Of a DNA stretch of 51,433 nt, positions 44,714 to 51,433 are shown piece after piece. The stretch comes from Ectothiorhodospiraceae bacterium. Its GTDB lineage: Bacteria; Pseudomonadota; Gammaproteobacteria; Nitrococcales; Aquisalimonadaceae. The notes under the pieces are model-generated. The model was not told the DNA's origin and did no database searches. It worked only from the letters and a program-made list of their open reading frames with translations. A program made the position numbers and the translations under genes. Within the stretch, counting starts at the first letter, position 1, and every line of letters starts with the position of its first letter. The stretch lies in the NCBI GenBank assembly GCA_020831885.1, contig JAFIFU010000022.1, forward strand, positions 1 to 51,433, read 5' to 3'.

Positions 44714-45580
44714 ATGCAGCCGGCCGTGACCCGACTGGATATCGATCTCCATTGCCATTCCACGGTTTCCGACGGCACGTTGCCGCCGGCGGCCGTGGTG
44801 GAACGGGCGGCTGCGCAAGGTGTCCGCGTGCTGGCCCTGACGGATCACGATACCCTGGCCAGCGCCGGTTCGGCCCTGGAGGCGGGTGCCGCTGCCGGGG
44901 TTGCTGTGGTGCCCGGGGTGGAGATATCCACCCTCTGGCAGGGGCGGGAGCTGCATGTGGTGGGGCTGCGGGTGGATCCGGCGGATACGGCGCTGCTGCG
45001 CGCACTGGAGCAGAACCGGGGGCGGCGCCGGGCGCGTGCCGGGCGCATGGCGGACAAGCTGATCCGGAGCGGCGTGACGGAGGCGCGGGAAGTCCTGGAA
45101 CAGGCCGGGGACGCCGTGCCGACCCGAACCCATTTTGCCCGTTTCCTGCACGACCGGGGCTACGTGAACGACGTTCAGCAGGCCTTCGACCGTTACCTCA
45201 AGCGTGGCAAGCGGGCGTGGGTGGGTGTGGACTGGATGTCCATGGAGCAGGCGGTGGGGCGCATCCGTGCCGCGGGTGGCCAGGCGGTGCTTGCCCACCC
45301 GCTTGCCTATGGCATGACGGGCGCCTGGATGCGCCGGGTACTGACAGCTTTCCGCGAGGCGGGTGGCGCGGCTGTGGAGGTCTGCTGCGGAAACACGGGG
45401 CCACAACGGATCCAGACGGCTGTGGGGTATGCGCTGCGGTACGGGCTGATGGGCTCGGTGGGTTCGGATTTCCACGGACCGGAGAACCCGTGGATTGAGC
45501 TGGGCCGGCTCCGGCCATTGCCTGCCACCGTGGCTCCCATCTGGCGGGACTGGCCGGCGGATCTACAGCCGTTGTGCTGA
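44714..45580 (+). CDS. rnm: PHP-domain 5'-3' exoribonuclease Rnm (RNase AM, YciV family)
   Basis: The 288-residue protein has the PHP metal motif DLHCHSTVSDG (H13, H15), LALTDHDTL, a VPGVEIST block and a late GSDFHGPENPW, as in E. coli YciV/RNase AM, which trims 5' ends of rRNAs. Length is close to the 293 residues of the E. coli protein. The start is ATG 44714, although GAGG sits immediately before it; a GTG at 44726 has better spacing and would remove four residues. It is divergent from the lipid operon. Confidence 0.9.
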   Translation: MQPAVTRLDIDLHCHSTVSDGTLPPAAVVERAAAQGVRVLALTDHDTLASAGSALEAGAAAGVAVVPGVEISTLWQGRELHVVGLRVDPADTALLRALEQNRGRRRARAGRMADKLIRSGVTEAREVLEQAGDAVPTRTHFARFLHDRGYVNDVQQAFDRYLKRGKRAWVGVDWMSMEQAVGRIRAAGGQAVLAHPLAYGMTGAWMRRVLTAFREAGGAAVEVCCGNTGPQRIQTAVGYALRYGLMGSVGSDFHGPENPWIELGRLRPLPATVAPIWRDWPADLQPLC

Positions 45581-45584
45581 GGAC

Positions 45585-45887
45585 TCAGTCGTCGCGGCGG
45601 GAGGTCACGCGTCCCTCGATGACAGTGCTGTGCCGGCGGTACGCACCGTCCCGGTGTGTGGTACCGGCCCGATGCTGCTGTTCCGCGGCCTTGCGGAACT
45701 GACGGCGGAGCCACCAGAGCCGCAGGCTGAACAGCAGGCCGCCCAGTACGGCCAGGCCCAGCAGTGCCAGGAAGACGAACGCGCCGACGAACAGTGCCGC
45801 CAGCAGCATGAGCGCGCCGCCGATCACCCCGAGGACCTGCATCAGGGGATTGGGGCGGCGGCCGTTGATGAGAAAGACATGTCGCAT
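45585..45887 (-). CDS. 100-residue membrane protein of unknown function
   Basis: The product starts MRHVFLINGRRPNPLMQVLG and has two close hydrophobic segments (about 20-55) followed by a basic region (RLWWLRRQFRKA) and a polar tail. I do not recognise a family. The frame is open upstream but only the ATG at 45887 gives a sensible start; its ribosome site is weak. It converges with rnm (4 bp) and lies 61 bp after the EamA gene on the same strand, perhaps in one transcript. Confidence 0.65.
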   Translation of the reverse strand: MRHVFLINGRRPNPLMQVLGVIGGALMLLAALFVGAFVFLALLGLAVLGGLLFSLRLWWLRRQFRKAAEQQHRAGTTHRDGAYRRHSTVIEGRVTSRRDD

Positions 45888-45948
45888 GGCGTACTCGGCT
45901 TTGGTTGTCGCGTCGTCTGGCACTGCTTCCTGAGACAGCGGGAAACGG

Positions 45949-46887
45949 TCAGGGTTTCCTCCGCTCCCGGGCCATGCGCATGGCGGGCGTCTGGCGCACG
46001 CGCGTGGCAAGATACAGGCCCACCAGAATCAGCAGCCCTCCCGCAGCATGATACGCGTAAAGGCCCTCGCCCAGAAACAGAATGCTCAGGACAGCGCCGA
46101 ACAGGGGCAACAGGTAGATGAACATGGCCGACCGTGACGGACCCAGGACGGCGACGCCGTAGTTCCAACCCATGTACGAGAGCAGGGACGGGAAGATGGC
46201 CACGTACAGAAGTGGCGCTGCCAGCTCCATGCCCGGTGAGAACCGGTAGCCCAAAGCCAGCTCCACCAGGTGAAACACCAGCACCACCGGCAACGCCATG
46301 GCGATAATCGCCGTCAGAAAGACCACTGGATGCAGCCGTATTCCCCGTTTTTTCATCAGCACCGAATACAGCCCCCAGCAGGCCACGGCGACAATCATCA
46401 GCAGATCACCCAGCGCGATATCCACTGACAGCAGTATCCCCAGTGAGCCGCGGCTGACAATAACCAGCATCCCGATCAGCGCAAGCACGATGCCGGACAT
46501 CTGCCGGCGGGAGAGGCGTTCACCCAGCAGCAGGAAGGCCATCAGGCCGATCATCACCGGCATGGTGGAGTTCACCAGGGAGATATTGATCGCCGTGGTG
46601 GTATGGGCTGACAGATAGAGCAGGGAGTTGAACAGCCCCGCACTCAACAGCGCCAGAACGAACAGGCTGCGCCAGTGAGCGCGTATCGTGGGCATCGCAG
46701 CCCGCAGGTGGGGCCAGGCAAAGGGCAGCAGGATGAAAAACGCCAACAGCCAACGCCAGAACGACAGCGCCATGGGCGGAATGGTATCCACAATGCCGCG
46801 CGCCACCACGGCGTTACCCGCCCAGAACAGGGTCGTGAACACGAGGGCCCCGCAGGCCAGTGCCTCCTGGCGTTGGATGTCCGACAT
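45949..46887 (-). CDS. EamA/DMT-family transporter
   Basis: The 312-residue protein has ten predicted membrane helices in two EamA repeats (about 12-140 and 155-295). TTLFWAGNAVVARGI and FPSLLSYMGWNYGVAVLG are typical of drug/metabolite exporters. The substrate is unknown. The ATG at 46887 has GGAGG about 9 bp upstream, which rules out the earlier TTG. It is divergent from the DUF2750 gene. Confidence 0.9.
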   Translation of the reverse strand: MSDIQRQEALACGALVFTTLFWAGNAVVARGIVDTIPPMALSFWRWLLAFFILLPFAWPHLRAAMPTIRAHWRSLFVLALLSAGLFNSLLYLSAHTTTAINISLVNSTMPVMIGLMAFLLLGERLSRRQMSGIVLALIGMLVIVSRGSLGILLSVDIALGDLLMIVAVACWGLYSVLMKKRGIRLHPVVFLTAIIAMALPVVLVFHLVELALGYRFSPGMELAAPLLYVAIFPSLLSYMGWNYGVAVLGPSRSAMFIYLLPLFGAVLSILFLGEGLYAYHAAGGLLILVGLYLATRVRQTPAMRMARERRKP

Positions 46888-46972
46888 AGTGAGCCACCTC
46901 CTCCGGCGCAAGCGGAGAGTTGTAACATATGTGGCGCTCCGGCTCAGCCCTTGACCCGCCCGGGCGGGCCGG

Positions 46973-47002
46973 TTGGCAAGCCTTCGCCCCGCGGAGTAGA
47001 GT
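46973..47002 (+). promoter_or_regulatory. Weak sigma70-like promoter before the DUF2750 gene
   Basis: TTGGCA and TAGAGT are separated by 18 bp, giving a short leader to the TTG start at 47034. Just upstream is the GC-rich palindrome CCCGCCCGGGCGGG (46955-46968). Confidence 0.3.
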
Positions 47003-47033
47003 ACGTCACGGAATTATCTGGGGGGTTGGAATC

Positions 47034-47456
47034 TTGGAATTACCGACGGAACTCGCCGAACTGGACCCTGCGCAGCAGGCCTTTCTGCGCAACGCCGTGC
47101 TGAACGGCGCGGTCTGGGGCCTGGAGGACGAGGAAGGCTGGGCGCTTGCCGCCTCCACGGAAGGGGAGACGGTGATGGTGTTTCCGCTCTGGTCCTCCCA
47201 GCAGGCGGCCGCGGCCTGCGCGGAAGGGGATTGGGCCGGTTACCGGGCCAGTCCGGTATCGCTGGATGACCTGCTGGAGCACTGGCTGCCCGGCATGCAG
47301 CGGGACGGATACCGCGTGGGCGTGGATTGGAATGCCGGCCTGGAGGGGGTGGAGGTGCCGCCGTTGGAGTTGCAGGCGGATCTGGAGCAGATGGTCAGCC
47401 TCATGGACGCGGAGGGTCTGCTTCCCCCCGGATCGGAGACGGAGGGCCGGGATTGA
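47034..47456 (+). CDS. DUF2750-domain protein
   Basis: The 140-residue protein matches DUF2750: FLRNAVLNGAVWGLEDEEGW, then VFPLWSSQQAAAACAEGDW and VSLDDLLEHWLPGMQRDG. The family has no known biochemical role. No ATG fits; TTG at 47034 after a G-rich stretch gives the best length. Its stop overlaps the start of the first hotdog thioesterase gene by 1 bp (TGATG), suggesting translational coupling. Confidence 0.8.
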   Translation: MELPTELAELDPAQQAFLRNAVLNGAVWGLEDEEGWALAASTEGETVMVFPLWSSQQAAAACAEGDWAGYRASPVSLDDLLEHWLPGMQRDGYRVGVDWNAGLEGVEVPPLELQADLEQMVSLMDAEGLLPPGSETEGRD

Positions 47457-47917
47457 TGCCCGCATTTCAGGACATGACCCGGGAGGAGCAGGTCCGGTTT
47501 TTCTTCTCCCGCTTGCCCCATGGCGTGGCACTGGGTGTGGAGTTGATCGAGGCCGGTCAGGGCCGGATCCTGACCCGTGTTCCGTTCAGCGAATTCATGG
47601 TGGGGAACCCGGTCACCGGGTACGTTCACGGCGGCGTCATCACGGCGCTCGTCGATCAGACCGCCGGAACCGCGGCCATGTTCGCCAGCGATCCGCCGGA
47701 GACCGTGGCCACGCTGGACCTGCGCATTGATCATCTCACCGTGGCCCGGGCCGGACAGCCGGTGCACGCCTTTGCCGAGTGCTACAAGGCCACACGGCAC
47801 ATCTGTTTTGTGCGCTGCATCGCCTATGCGGAGGACCGAAATCACCCCATCGCCACCAGCATGGGGTGTTTCATGAAAACAGGGCAGTTACTGGCCGGGG
47901 GTGGAGAACGGAAATGA
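47456..47917 (+). CDS. Hotdog-fold thioesterase 1 (PaaI-like)
   Basis: The 153-residue protein shows the PaaI pattern GNPVTGYVHGGVITALVDQT with catalytic-type Asp after HGG, then TLDLRIDHLTVARAG and FAECYKATRHICFVR. Such enzymes hydrolyse acyl-CoA thioesters. GGAGG lies 10 bp before the ATG at 47456. It overlaps the second, equally long hotdog gene by 4 bp, so the two may form a mixed complex. Confidence 0.9.
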   Translation: MPAFQDMTREEQVRFFFSRLPHGVALGVELIEAGQGRILTRVPFSEFMVGNPVTGYVHGGVITALVDQTAGTAAMFASDPPETVATLDLRIDHLTVARAGQPVHAFAECYKATRHICFVRCIAYAEDRNHPIATSMGCFMKTGQLLAGGGERK

Positions 47918-48375
47918 AGGATATTGTCTCGGTCATCCGGAAGGCCCGGTCTGAGCGGGATTACGCTCGGGCCATGGCGCTGTTTCCGTACGCGCGGTTT
48001 CTGGGAATCGGTTTCCGCGAGGAGCGTGGGGAACTGCTGTTCCACATGCCCTTCCATCAGCGCATCATCGGCAACCCGGTGATGCCGGCGTTGCATGGCG
48101 GCGCCATCGGAGCGTTCATGGAGCACGCCGCCATCATGCACCTGCTCTGGAACATGGAAAGCGCCATGCAGCCCAAGGTGGTGGATTTTTCCATCGACTA
48201 CCTGCGCCCGGGGCGGCCGGAGGATATCCACGCCGTCTGCCGGGTGGTGCGTCAGGGGCAGCGGGTGGCCAACGTCTCGGTGGAGACCTGGCAGAGCAAC
48301 CGGGAGCAGGTCGTGGCCACCGCCCGTGCCCACTTCCTGCTCACTCCCGCTGAAGATCTGGAGCGGGAGTCCTGA
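47914..48375 (+). CDS. Hotdog-fold thioesterase 2 (PaaI-like)
   Basis: The 153-residue protein has NPVMPALHGGAIGAFMEHAA, where the acidic residue after HGG is Glu rather than Asp, then KVVDFSIDYLRPGRPEDIHA and ANVSVETWQ. It belongs to the same superfamily as its neighbour but is clearly divergent. The ATG at 47914 overlaps the previous stop (ATGA). Substrate unknown. Confidence 0.9.
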   Translation: MKDIVSVIRKARSERDYARAMALFPYARFLGIGFREERGELLFHMPFHQRIIGNPVMPALHGGAIGAFMEHAAIMHLLWNMESAMQPKVVDFSIDYLRPGRPEDIHAVCRVVRQGQRVANVSVETWQSNREQVVATARAHFLLTPAEDLERES

Positions 48376-48457
48376 CGTCGGTGATCCGCGCTTGCGCCCG
48401 GCTATCGTCCTACGATTGGCGGGGGATGTCCCGTAGCTCGGAAGCCTTGACGACGAC

Positions 48458-48736
48458 TCACTCTTCCGGGCGATAGCCTTTGATGAACAGCACGCCTGCC
48501 GCCGGCACATGGATCAACCCGAAGCCGGCGATAAAGACAATGACCACGTTCAGATCCGTGGCCATCCCGTAAACCCGGGCCGAAATCCAGCCAAAGGCCA
48601 GGCCGGTGGCCACGAGCACGATACGGGCGGCCCGCAACTGGCGCGGACCCAGGGTATGAAAGGGCAGGCGCCAGTGGGCGTAGAAAGCGGCGGCCAGCCC
48701 GATGAGGGTGATCAGTACCAGGATCAGTGTGGGCAT
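48458..48736 (-). CDS. 92-residue membrane protein of unknown function
   Basis: Three predicted membrane helices (about 2-20, 37-58 and 62-85) and short polar ends. The sequence starts MPTLILVLITLIGLAAAFYA and ends IKGYRPEE. I do not recognise the family. The ATG at 48736 lies in a region of backbone composition. It converges with the second thioesterase gene and follows the aminotransferase gene on the same strand. Confidence 0.7.
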   Translation of the reverse strand: MPTLILVLITLIGLAAAFYAHWRLPFHTLGPRQLRAARIVLVATGLAFGWISARVYGMATDLNVVIVFIAGFGLIHVPAAGVLFIKGYRPEE

Positions 48737-48782
48737 CGCGGCATCATAGCCGGGATGCGCTCAAATGCCCAGACGGTCCGGT

Positions 48783-50114
48783 TCAATGACCACGCAAGGC
48801 CGATACCCAGCCGACGATCTGCTCGATGCCATCGATGACCTTCGGGCAGTAGGTGGAGAGGAAGTCGAGCCGGAGATCGGCGTTCGGTCCGGCATCCTCC
48901 AGCGCCGCCAGCACCCGGGCACCGTCGAAATCCACGTAGGCCAGCCGGGCGGTCAGTTCCCCGGCGGGGCGGCCGAATGCATTTCCCGGCAGCAGGGCGA
49001 CACCGGTTTCATTGAGCAGGGCCTCGCAGAGCTGCTCGCTGGTGCGGATGCCCCGCTTCTGCAGGGCCTGCCGGTGCGGACCGAAATCCGGGAACAGATA
49101 GAAGCCGCCCCGGGGGCGGGCCAGGGAAAGGCGGGCGCCCTTGCGCAGGCGCTTCCAGCAGTGCCCGCCGAGGGCGCGCAGAATACGGCGCGAGCGCTGC
49201 AAATAGGCTTCCATCTCGGTTCCGCCCTGGAAGGCGCGGACCGCCGCGTACTGAATGGGGGCTGAGGTGGAGGTATACGTCTCGCTGGCCACCACGGCCA
49301 TGGCGTCCAGCAGCCAGTGCAGGTTGTGGGGCACCGCGAAGGTTCCCAGCCGCCAACCACCGGCCCCGCACCATTTACTCAGCCCGCTGCTGATGATGGT
49401 TCCCTCCGGGTAATAGCGGGCTACGGAGACGTGCTGACCCCGGTGATGCACTTCGCCGTAGATCTCGTCGGAGAGCAGTACCACACGGTATTTGCGCGCC
49501 ACCGTCGCCAGGCTGCGCAACTCGTCCGCGGTGTAGCTGTCCCCGGTGGGGTTATTGGGGTAGTTCAGGATCAGGATGCGGGGCCGGGTGGGGTCGCGGG
49601 CGCAGAGGTGTTCCAGATCCTCCGCCAGCAGGCGCCAGTCATGCTCCGCCCGGGTTTCCACCCAGCGGATCTGGCGGCCGATGATGTGCGCCTGTGGTGC
49701 ATAGGACACCCAGCTCGGCGTGGGGATGACCAGATCCCCGTAATAGACCAGTTGCAGGATGAACATCAGTTCCTTCGAGCCCGGGCCGATGAGGATGTCG
49801 TCTGCCGTGAACTCAACCCCCTGGGTGCGGCGGTGGAAATCCGCGACGGCTTCCCGCAGGCTGCGCAGCCCCCGTACCGGCAGGTAATCCTTCTGGTGGG
49901 CATTGTTCTTGAGTTCCGACTCCACCGGCGCGGGAACCGGGAACGGCGACTGGCCCAGTCCGAACCGGTAGACCTGGTGCCCCGATGCCGCCAGCTCCGC
50001 CGAGCGTTCGTTGATTGCCAGCGTGGCGGACTGGCCTAACCCCCGCACATTCAGGTTCAAATGGATGTCCGGCCCGTTGCCCCGTTTCCGGCGGCGCCCC
50101 TGTGTCTCACTCAC
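48783..50114 (-). CDS. PLP-dependent aminotransferase, class I/II
   Basis: The 443-residue fold-type I enzyme has NYPNNPTG (184-191), SDEIYG (215-220) and the Schiff-base lysine K247 in ISSGLSKWCGAGGWRLG. The C-terminal domain includes VALLPGNAFG. It transfers amino groups between an amino acid and a keto acid; the substrate is not clear, and the 20-residue N-terminal extension is unusual. The start is GTG at 50114 with AAGGGGA upstream; no ATG lies before the catalytic core. Confidence 0.9.
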   Translation of the reverse strand: MSETQGRRRKRGNGPDIHLNLNVRGLGQSATLAINERSAELAASGHQVYRFGLGQSPFPVPAPVESELKNNAHQKDYLPVRGLRSLREAVADFHRRTQGVEFTADDILIGPGSKELMFILQLVYYGDLVIPTPSWVSYAPQAHIIGRQIRWVETRAEHDWRLLAEDLEHLCARDPTRPRILILNYPNNPTGDSYTADELRSLATVARKYRVVLLSDEIYGEVHHRGQHVSVARYYPEGTIISSGLSKWCGAGGWRLGTFAVPHNLHWLLDAMAVVASETYTSTSAPIQYAAVRAFQGGTEMEAYLQRSRRILRALGGHCWKRLRKGARLSLARPRGGFYLFPDFGPHRQALQKRGIRTSEQLCEALLNETGVALLPGNAFGRPAGELTARLAYVDFDGARVLAALEDAGPNADLRLDFLSTYCPKVIDGIEQIVGWVSALRGH

Positions 50115-50212
50115 GACTGTCCCCTTGCGTTGCTCATGGCCATTGGCATTGCATCACTTTACGCCCATCATCGGCGTTTTGTGACCGTACTGCCCGTAAC
50201 AACCGGTCTATG

Positions 50213-50226
50213 GTCACCATGGTGAC
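50213..50226. promoter_or_regulatory. Perfect 14-bp palindrome between divergent genes
   Basis: GTCACCATGGTGAC lies in the 289-bp spacer between the aminotransferase and the EamA gene. No promoter hexamers are clear. It is a candidate operator for one or both genes. Confidence 0.3.
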
Positions 50227-50403
50227 ACCAGAAGTCATGCGACAGACAGTGTTTGCCTGCTCTGGTACTGATAGTAGCGGCAGTCACCACCGGCTGCCGA
50301 AAGCTTCGGGACCCGGCGGGGTAACGGCATCCGGACCTGTCCGTTCAGGGCCCAGGTTTGGGAGCCGCCGATCCGTCCCCAACCAAAAGAGCGAGATCAA
50401 ATA

Positions 50404-51315
50404 ATGAACTGGAGTACCGCTCTCGTGGCCCTGGCGGCGCTTTTCTGGGGACTATCCGGCGGGATCGGCGGGATGTTGATGGCCGATGGCTGGGACGCGT
50501 TCGTGGTCTCTTTCTACCGGGGCACTATCGGCCTGCTGTGCGTGTTCTTCTGGCTGATGCTGCGCCCGGGCGGCAGCGGACTGTCAAGTGGACGGTTATG
50601 GTTCTGGTCAATCATCGCCGGTGTCGGCGTTGCAGGGAATTTCTCGTTCTATTTCCTGAGCATTGCCCACGGCAGTGTGGCGGTAGCCGCAACACTGATG
50701 TACTGCGCCCCGGTGTTCGTGTATCTCGTGTCATTCGCTCTGAAGCTTGAAAGCCCCACCCCTCTGAAGTGGGCCGCGATCGCCCTGGTGATGGTGGGTA
50801 TTGTGTTGCTGACACAGATTTACGACATCGGTGCCAGCGGTGTCACGGCGATTGGCGTGGGTGCCGGTCTGCTTGCCGGGCTGTCCTACGCGGTATTCAT
50901 TTTCGGCTTCAAGTATGCGGCACCGCACGGCAGCCCGCAGGCGATCCTCGTCATTGCGTTTGCGGTACTCGGCCTCATGCTGTTCCTGCCGGGGGATGCC
51001 CGGCAGATGGTTGCAGCCCTCGGTACTCCGGATTGGCCGTTGTTCCTGACGCTGGGTGTACTGGGCGCGGGATTGTCGTTTGTTCTTTATATCATCGGCC
51101 TGAATCATACCGCACCGGCCGTGGCTTCCATTGTGGCGATGGTCGAACCGGTCACCGCGTCCTTGTTCGGCGTCGTGGTTCTGAACCAGAACCTTGCTGC
51201 CCCGCAGATTTTGGGTATGGGGTTGATCTTGGTGACCGTAACCGCGTTGAGCGTTCATTCGAGCTACAGGCGCACGCCTCCCCATCTGCCAATGGAGAAA
51301 CGCTCCCCTGGCTGA
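50404..51315 (+). CDS. EamA/DMT-family transporter
   Basis: The 303-residue protein has ten predicted membrane helices in two EamA repeats (about 5-135 and 150-290). AALFWGLSGGIGGML and the final GLNHTAPAVASIVAMVEPV are typical of DMT exporters. The substrate is unknown. The ribosome site before 50404 is weak. It is divergent from the aminotransferase gene, which may share its control. A dispersed repeat begins 37 bp after its stop. Confidence 0.9.
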   Translation: MNWSTALVALAALFWGLSGGIGGMLMADGWDAFVVSFYRGTIGLLCVFFWLMLRPGGSGLSSGRLWFWSIIAGVGVAGNFSFYFLSIAHGSVAVAATLMYCAPVFVYLVSFALKLESPTPLKWAAIALVMVGIVLLTQIYDIGASGVTAIGVGAGLLAGLSYAVFIFGFKYAAPHGSPQAILVIAFAVLGLMLFLPGDARQMVAALGTPDWPLFLTLGVLGAGLSFVLYIIGLNHTAPAVASIVAMVEPVTASLFGVVVLNQNLAAPQILGMGLILVTVTALSVHSSYRRTPPHLPMEKRSPG

Positions 51316-51351
51316 TGGCATTGCTTCCTGAAAACTTAGTAAGATTGATCC

Positions 51352-51401
51352 GATCAGTGCTTCCTTAAGGAAGCGCTCATCTATTCCCATGGTGCTCTGG
51401 C
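51352..51401 (+). repeat. Dispersed repeat, copy B, downstream of the EamA gene
   Basis: An imperfect 30-bp palindrome (51352-51381; core AGTGCTTCCTTAAGGAAGCG) is followed by ATTCCCATGG and GCTCTGG. From TTAAGGAAGC onward it matches copy A, read in the direction of yheS, at about 31 of 38 positions. Copy B keeps both halves of the palindrome and could also form a terminator-like hairpin. Confidence 0.7.
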
Positions 51402-51433
51402 TTTGCAGCGTGTTCGGGGGCAAGGCGCGGCTC

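Overview
The window is GC-rich chromosomal DNA with densely packed genes. The gene content (dnaK-dnaJ, cydDC, rimO, recQ, fadH, uup, yheS, rnm, a Mla-type lipid transport operon) points to a gammaproteobacterium. A large Mrp/Mbh-type cation/proton antiporter cluster suggests a halophilic or alkaliphilic lifestyle; an Ectothiorhodospiraceae-like host is a guess, not something the sequence proves. I found no tRNA, rRNA, CRISPR array or intact insertion sequence.

Layout. 1-2816: end of dnaK, a terminator, dnaJ, then a divergent pair (CBS-domain protein and ribosome hibernation factor) with a sigma70-like promoter, an inverted repeat and a heat-shock-type promoter between them. 2922-9923: an antiporter operon E-F-G-(MbhD/E-MrpB fusion)-C-D-D-D plus a 50-residue membrane protein, nearly all joined by ATGA overlaps. 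9898-12960: a YtqB/MnmM-type methyltransferase and a MnmC-oxidase-like FAD protein, overlapping by 4 bp, divergent from rimO. 13022-16037: MarR regulator, DUF72 protein, alpha/beta hydrolase and sirtuin, all on the minus strand.

16.1-23.6 kb is visibly poorer in G+C, uses different codons and is bordered by stretches without genes. It looks acquired. Its four minus-strand genes run CocE/NonD hydrolase, Baeyer-Villiger monooxygenase, acyl-CoA ligase, TRAP substrate-binding protein, between a promoter/palindrome near 23.2 kb and a strong hairpin terminator near 16.3 kb. I read them as one ketone or ester degradation operon (ketone to ester to acid to acyl-CoA).

23.6-28.5 kb: cydD-cydC translationally coupled to an M20 peptidase. 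28.8-30.9 kb: MoxR-like ATPase and VWA protein. 30.9-36.8 kb: MarR regulator, two ABC-F ATPases (Uup, YheS) and an HD-GYP phosphodiesterase. 37-41 kb: FadH-type reductase and RecQ. 41.1-44.6 kb: Mla-type lipid transporter operon (STAS-permease, ATPase, MCE protein, lipoprotein). 44.7-51.4 kb: rnm, small membrane proteins, two EamA transporters, a DUF2750 gene coupled to two hotdog thioesterases, and an aminotransferase.

Points that stand out: a two-gene arrangement that could replace bifunctional MnmC; an antiporter cluster in archaeal Mbh gene order without MrpA, one of whose ion-path subunits lacks the usual glutamate; the acquired four-gene operon; and a short dispersed repeat placed at or just past the stop codons of yheS, an EamA gene and perhaps rimO, always in the same orientation as the gene.
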